64,000 nucleotides of DNA. It comes from Bradyrhizobium sp. DOA9 (lineage in GTDB: Bacteria > Pseudomonadota > Alphaproteobacteria > Rhizobiales > Xanthobacteraceae). The stretch lies in NCBI RefSeq assembly GCF_000617845.2, contig NZ_DF820425.1, positions 3,213,725 through 3,277,724 of the forward strand. The letters are read 5' to 3'. This document shows positions 61,917 through 64,000 of this stretch, in pieces; within the stretch, counting starts at the first letter, position 1, and every line of letters begins with the position of its first letter. The notes below the pieces were generated by a model. The model searched no databases. It worked only from the letters and a program-made list of their open reading frames with translations, and had not been told where the DNA came from. Made by a program: the position numbers and the translations under genes.

Positions 61917-62756
61917 TCAGGCCGCGACGCGGGGCTTTGCAGCCCTGTCTGCCTGGCGCTTCGGCAGGGTCATGACGTGGGTGGCATAGAGGGTCATGCC
62001 GGTGAAGGCGAGGCCGCCGACGAGGTTGCCGAGCACGGTCGGGATCTCGTTCCAGATCAGGTAGTCCAAGATCGAGAACTTCGCGCCGAGCAGCAGGCCC
62101 GACGGGAACAGGAACATGTTCACGACGGAATGCTCGAACACCATGTAGAAGAACACCAGGATCGGCATCCACATCGCGATCACCTTGCCGGGGACCGAGG
62201 TCGAGATCATGGCGCCGACGACGCCGGTCGAGACCATCCAGTTGCAGAGCATGCCGCGCAGGAACAGCGTCGCCATGCCGGCCGCGCCGTGCGCGGCATA
62301 GCCAAGGGTTCGGCCCTCGCCGATATGGCCGATGGCCGCGCCGACCTTGTCGGGCGCCTGCGTGAAGCCGAAGGTCGTGACGAAGGCCATCATGAAGGCC
62401 ACGGTGAAGGCGCCGGCGAAATTGCCGACGAAGACGAGGCCCCAATTGCGCAGCACGCCGCTCAGCGTGACGCCCGGACGCTTGTCGATCAGCGCGAGAG
62501 GGGAGAGCACGAACACGCCGGTCAGGAGGTCGAAGCCCAGGAGATAGAGCATGACGAAGCCGACGGGGAACAAGAGCGCGCCGACCAGCGGCTGGCCGGT
62601 GTTGACGTTGATCGTGACGGCGAACCAGGCTGCGAGGGCCAGAATCGCGCCGGCCATGTAGGCGCGGATGATGGTGTCCCGGGTGGACATAAAGATCTTG
62701 GACTCGCCCGCATCCACCATCTTGGTGACGAATTCCGAAGGCGCGAGATACGACAT
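61917..62756 (-). CDS. formate/nitrite transporter family channel
   Basis: Pentameric inner-membrane channel for nitrite or formate. It has 279 residues and six spans, with FNT features: LAPSEFVTKMVDAGESKI at the N terminus, RGMLCNWMVSTGVVGAM, and VVNMFLFPSGLLLG in the conserved substrate-filter region (EHSVVNMF in place of the common His-containing segment of FocA, with His and Asn preserved). ATG 62756 has AAGGAA upstream. Given nrtA next door, nitrite import or export during nitrate assimilation is the likely role. Confidence 0.92.
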   Translation of the reverse strand: MSYLAPSEFVTKMVDAGESKIFMSTRDTIIRAYMAGAILALAAWFAVTINVNTGQPLVGALLFPVGFVMLYLLGFDLLTGVFVLSPLALIDKRPGVTLSGVLRNWGLVFVGNFAGAFTVAFMMAFVTTFGFTQAPDKVGAAIGHIGEGRTLGYAAHGAAGMATLFLRGMLCNWMVSTGVVGAMISTSVPGKVIAMWMPILVFFYMVFEHSVVNMFLFPSGLLLGAKFSILDYLIWNEIPTVLGNLVGGLAFTGMTLYATHVMTLPKRQADRAAKPRVAA

Positions 62757-62826
62757 CAATGGTTCCTTTGCTTCGTAAGCGTGATCGACACGCGCCCTGG
62801 CGAGAGCGCGGCTGAACGTCATCGGT

Positions 62827-62961
62827 CGTGCGGGCGGCCTGCCGCGCACGAGGAGGGCTATGGAAAGTCTGGAAGCTCAGGGAATCGCGTCACGAGGACT
62901 CTGAAGCCGGGAGACCGCGAAGCAGGTAAGCTTCCGGGATGCAGCCGTCAGAGGCTGCATC
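62827..62961 (-). promoter_or_regulatory. structured leader of the nitrite-channel gene: tandem six-base-loop hairpins and a third hairpin
   Basis: Reading toward the channel gene: stem GATGCAGCC/GGCTGCATC with loop TCTGAC (62938-62961), three bases, stem GAAGC/GCTTC with loop TTACCT (62919-62934), then a GC-rich hairpin at 62827-62850. Two hexaloop hairpins followed by a terminator-like stem is the architecture of ANTAR (NasR/NasT) antitermination leaders. The conserved A1/G4 loop bases are not both present, so this stays a hypothesis. Confidence 0.35.
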
Positions 62962-63110
62962 AATGCGGCGACGCCGCAGTCTTCGTTGACGGCAAATTCA
63001 AATGCAAGTTGTGTGCCGGCGCGGTGCGTCGGAAATACAAAGCAATTTCAATGCGATCCCGCTCTGCTCGAGCTGCTTCTGACACGTTCTCGGCCTTTCG
63101 ATTGAGCTTC

Positions 63111-63145
63111 TGCATAAGTTTTGTGCGTCGCACAAGGAATATGCA
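63111..63145 (+). promoter_or_regulatory. tandem NtrC-like sites upstream of nrtA
   Basis: TGCAT-N7-GTGCG (63111-63127) and CGCAC-N7-ATGCA (63129-63145) each match TGCAC-N7-GTGCA at 8 of 10 positions, spaced 18 bases centre to centre. They share the palindrome TTGTGCGTCGCACAA (63121-63135). Their centres lie about 145 and 127 bases upstream of the start site predicted from the sigma54-like promoter. Confidence 0.5.
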
Positions 63146-63238
63146 GATCGCAAATTTTGCATGCGGAACCATCCTGCGACAATTTGGCGCTATCGCTACA
63201 ACGCTTTGAAATATCGTGCTTTTTAACAAGGCGATGCT

Positions 63239-63254
63239 TGGCATGAAGCTTGAA
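63239..63254 (+). promoter_or_regulatory. sigma54-like promoter of nrtA
   Basis: TGGCATG-AAGC-TTGAA against the consensus TGGCACG-N4-TTGCA: the -24 GG is intact, but the -12 GC is GA. With NtrC-like sites at enhancer distance it is a plausible nitrogen-regulated promoter; the -12 deviation lowers confidence. Confidence 0.4.
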
Positions 63255-63266
63255 TACTTCCAGCCC

Positions 63267-63339
63267 GACGCCATTGAAGCCGTCCCGCGAGACATCTCAT
63301 CCGATTTGCTGACGCCCACCAGACGGGGGTTCCCCCGTC
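63267..63339 (+). promoter_or_regulatory. nrtA leader hairpins
   Basis: A weak stem GACGcC/GcCGTC with hexaloop ATTGAA (63267-63284) precedes a strong hairpin GACGGGGG-TT-CCCCCGTC (63322-63339). Loop bases A1 and G4 fit the ANTAR rule in the first. No T run follows the second. It lies within the 5' leader between the predicted start site and nrtA. Confidence 0.35.
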
Positions 63340-63440
63340 GCGCGTTCGCATGCGCCAAGAACGGCGCGACCGGACGGACGGGCTGCTCGCGCACACAGCC
63401 GCAAATCATTCCGCAACGACGCCAAAGGACGACACTGCCT

Positions 63441-64000
63441 ATGACCAAGCGCATCCGCCGGCCCTCAGACACGACCGGCCTCAGCCGCCGTCAATTGTTG
63501 AAAGCCACCAGCGCGACCGCCGCACTGCTCGCCGCCGCCAAGCTGAATTTCCCCGCCGGCGCCTTCGCGCAGGACGGAGGCCCCGAGGTCAAGGGCGCCA
63601 AGCTCGGCTTCATCGCGCTCTCCGATGCCGGCCCGCTGTTCGTCGCCAAGGACAAGGGCCTCTTCGCCAAGCACGGCGTGCCCGACACCGACGTGCAGAA
63701 GCAGGCGTCCTGGGGCACCACGCGCGACAACCTCGTGCTCGGCTCCGAAGGCAACGGCATCGACGGCGCGCACATCCTCACCCCGATGCCGTACCTGATC
63801 TCGGCCGGCAAGGTGACGCAGAACAACCAGCCGACGCCGATGTACATCCTGGCGCGGCTCAATCTCGATGCCCAGTGCATCTCGGTCGCCAAGGAATATG
63901 CCGACCTCAAGGTCGGCGCGGATGCCTCGGTGCTCAAGGCCGCATTCGAGAAGAAGAAAGCCGAAGGCAAGTCGGCCAAGGTCGCGATGACCTTCCCGGG
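63441..64000 (+). CDS. nrtA: nitrate/taurine-type ABC substrate-binding protein (NrtA/CmpA family), 3' end outside window
   Basis: First 186 residues of a periplasmic receptor for nitrate (or nitrite/bicarbonate). It has a twin-arginine signal (TTGLSRRQLLKATSATAALL, cleavage near FAQ at about residue 44), then the family start VKGAKLGFIALSDAGPLFVAKDKGLFAKHG and GIDGAHILTPMPYLISAGK. The last is typical of NrtA/CmpA rather than SsuA/TauA. Permease and ATPase genes should follow to the right. Confidence 0.88.
   Translation, partial: MTKRIRRPSDTTGLSRRQLLKATSATAALLAAAKLNFPAGAFAQDGGPEVKGAKLGFIALSDAGPLFVAKDKGLFAKHGVPDTDVQKQASWGTTRDNLVLGSEGNGIDGAHILTPMPYLISAGKVTQNNQPTPMYILARLNLDAQCISVAKEYADLKVGADASVLKAAFEKKKAEGKSAKVAMTFP

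Noticed and set aside
62919..62961. Calling the hexaloop hairpins a confirmed NasT/ANTAR target
   Set aside because: Loops TCTGAC and TTACCT (or AGGTAA and GTCAGA on the other strand) do not show both conserved A1 and G4; kept only as a hypothesis.
61227..63209. Long plus-strand frame over the kinase and nitrite-channel genes, ending in a Cys-containing stretch (GKFKCKLC)
   Set aside because: Antisense to two clear genes for most of its length. The short Cys pair in its tail falls in the intergenic region and has no start or domain support.
1..64000. CRISPR array, insertion sequences, prophage, tRNA-linked integration sites
   Set aside because: No regularly spaced repeats, transposase or integrase motifs, or tRNA cloverleaf ends were seen on reading both strands.

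Overview
The window is a 64 kb stretch of a GC-rich alphaproteobacterial chromosome, almost certainly a Bradyrhizobium. The evidence is a complete fixLJ / receiver / fixK2 regulatory block next to fixNOQP and fixGHIS. The inferred FixL and FixK2 have the lengths and key residue numbers known for the B. diazoefficiens proteins (505 aa with His200, Arg220 and His291; 232 aa with Cys183). An nrtA-like gene about 40 kb downstream also fits that species' gene order as I remember it. I see no IS element, prophage, CRISPR array, rRNA or tRNA; most of the window reads as core chromosome.

Layout. 1-12.2 kb: end of a TRAP permease gene, a membrane diguanylate cyclase, an SdsA-type alkyl sulfatase, then a cell-envelope/carbohydrate group (GT4 glycosyltransferase; divergently an ABC exporter, an amylo-alpha-1,6-glucosidase-like enzyme, a PRC-barrel protein and an MFS transporter). 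12.2-25.2 kb: the microaerobic block. FixL senses O2 and phosphorylates FixJ, FixJ activates fixK2, and FixK2 binds TTGAT-N4-ATCAA-like boxes. Such boxes precede fixN (perfect), fixG and a universal stress protein gene (both 8/10). FixNOQP is the cbb3 oxidase and FixGHIS assembles it and supplies copper. 25.2-34.2 kb: a probable LysR-centred redox module (MFS, cupin, flavin disulfide oxidoreductase, DUF302, peroxiredoxin-like, LysR, 3-hydroxybutyrate dehydrogenase-like SDR, patatin, MpaB-like). Three of its intergenic regions share an ATAG-N7-(C/G)TAT motif. 34.3-45 kb: glgA, a CaiB/BaiF CoA-transferase, a five-gene peptide/nickel-type ABC importer, a zinc alcohol dehydrogenase and an isocitrate/isopropylmalate-type dehydrogenase. 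Two copies of an approximately 87-bp inverted-repeat element lie at 34.28 and 43.81 kb.

45-60 kb: enoyl-CoA hydratase, an overlapping LysR/XRE regulator pair, CcdA, an animal-type haem peroxidase, DUF1236, a full TRAP transporter (DctPQM), a beta-lactamase-fold hydrolase, an intradiol dioxygenase and a LysR/NmrA divergent pair. 60-64 kb: the edge of a nitrogen-assimilation locus, with a fused PP2C phosphatase-protein kinase, a formate/nitrite-type channel and the start of a Tat-exported nitrate-binding protein. Two tandem NtrC-like sites and a sigma54-like promoter lie upstream of the last.

Several regulatory signals seem worth following: two back-to-back GGAAC/GTTCC sites that read as EcfG (general stress) promoters on both strands, the shared LysR-type motif, tandem six-base-loop hairpins upstream of the nitrite channel, and the FixK2-like box before the stress protein gene. 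Functions are assigned from recognised motifs and context; no database search was possible.
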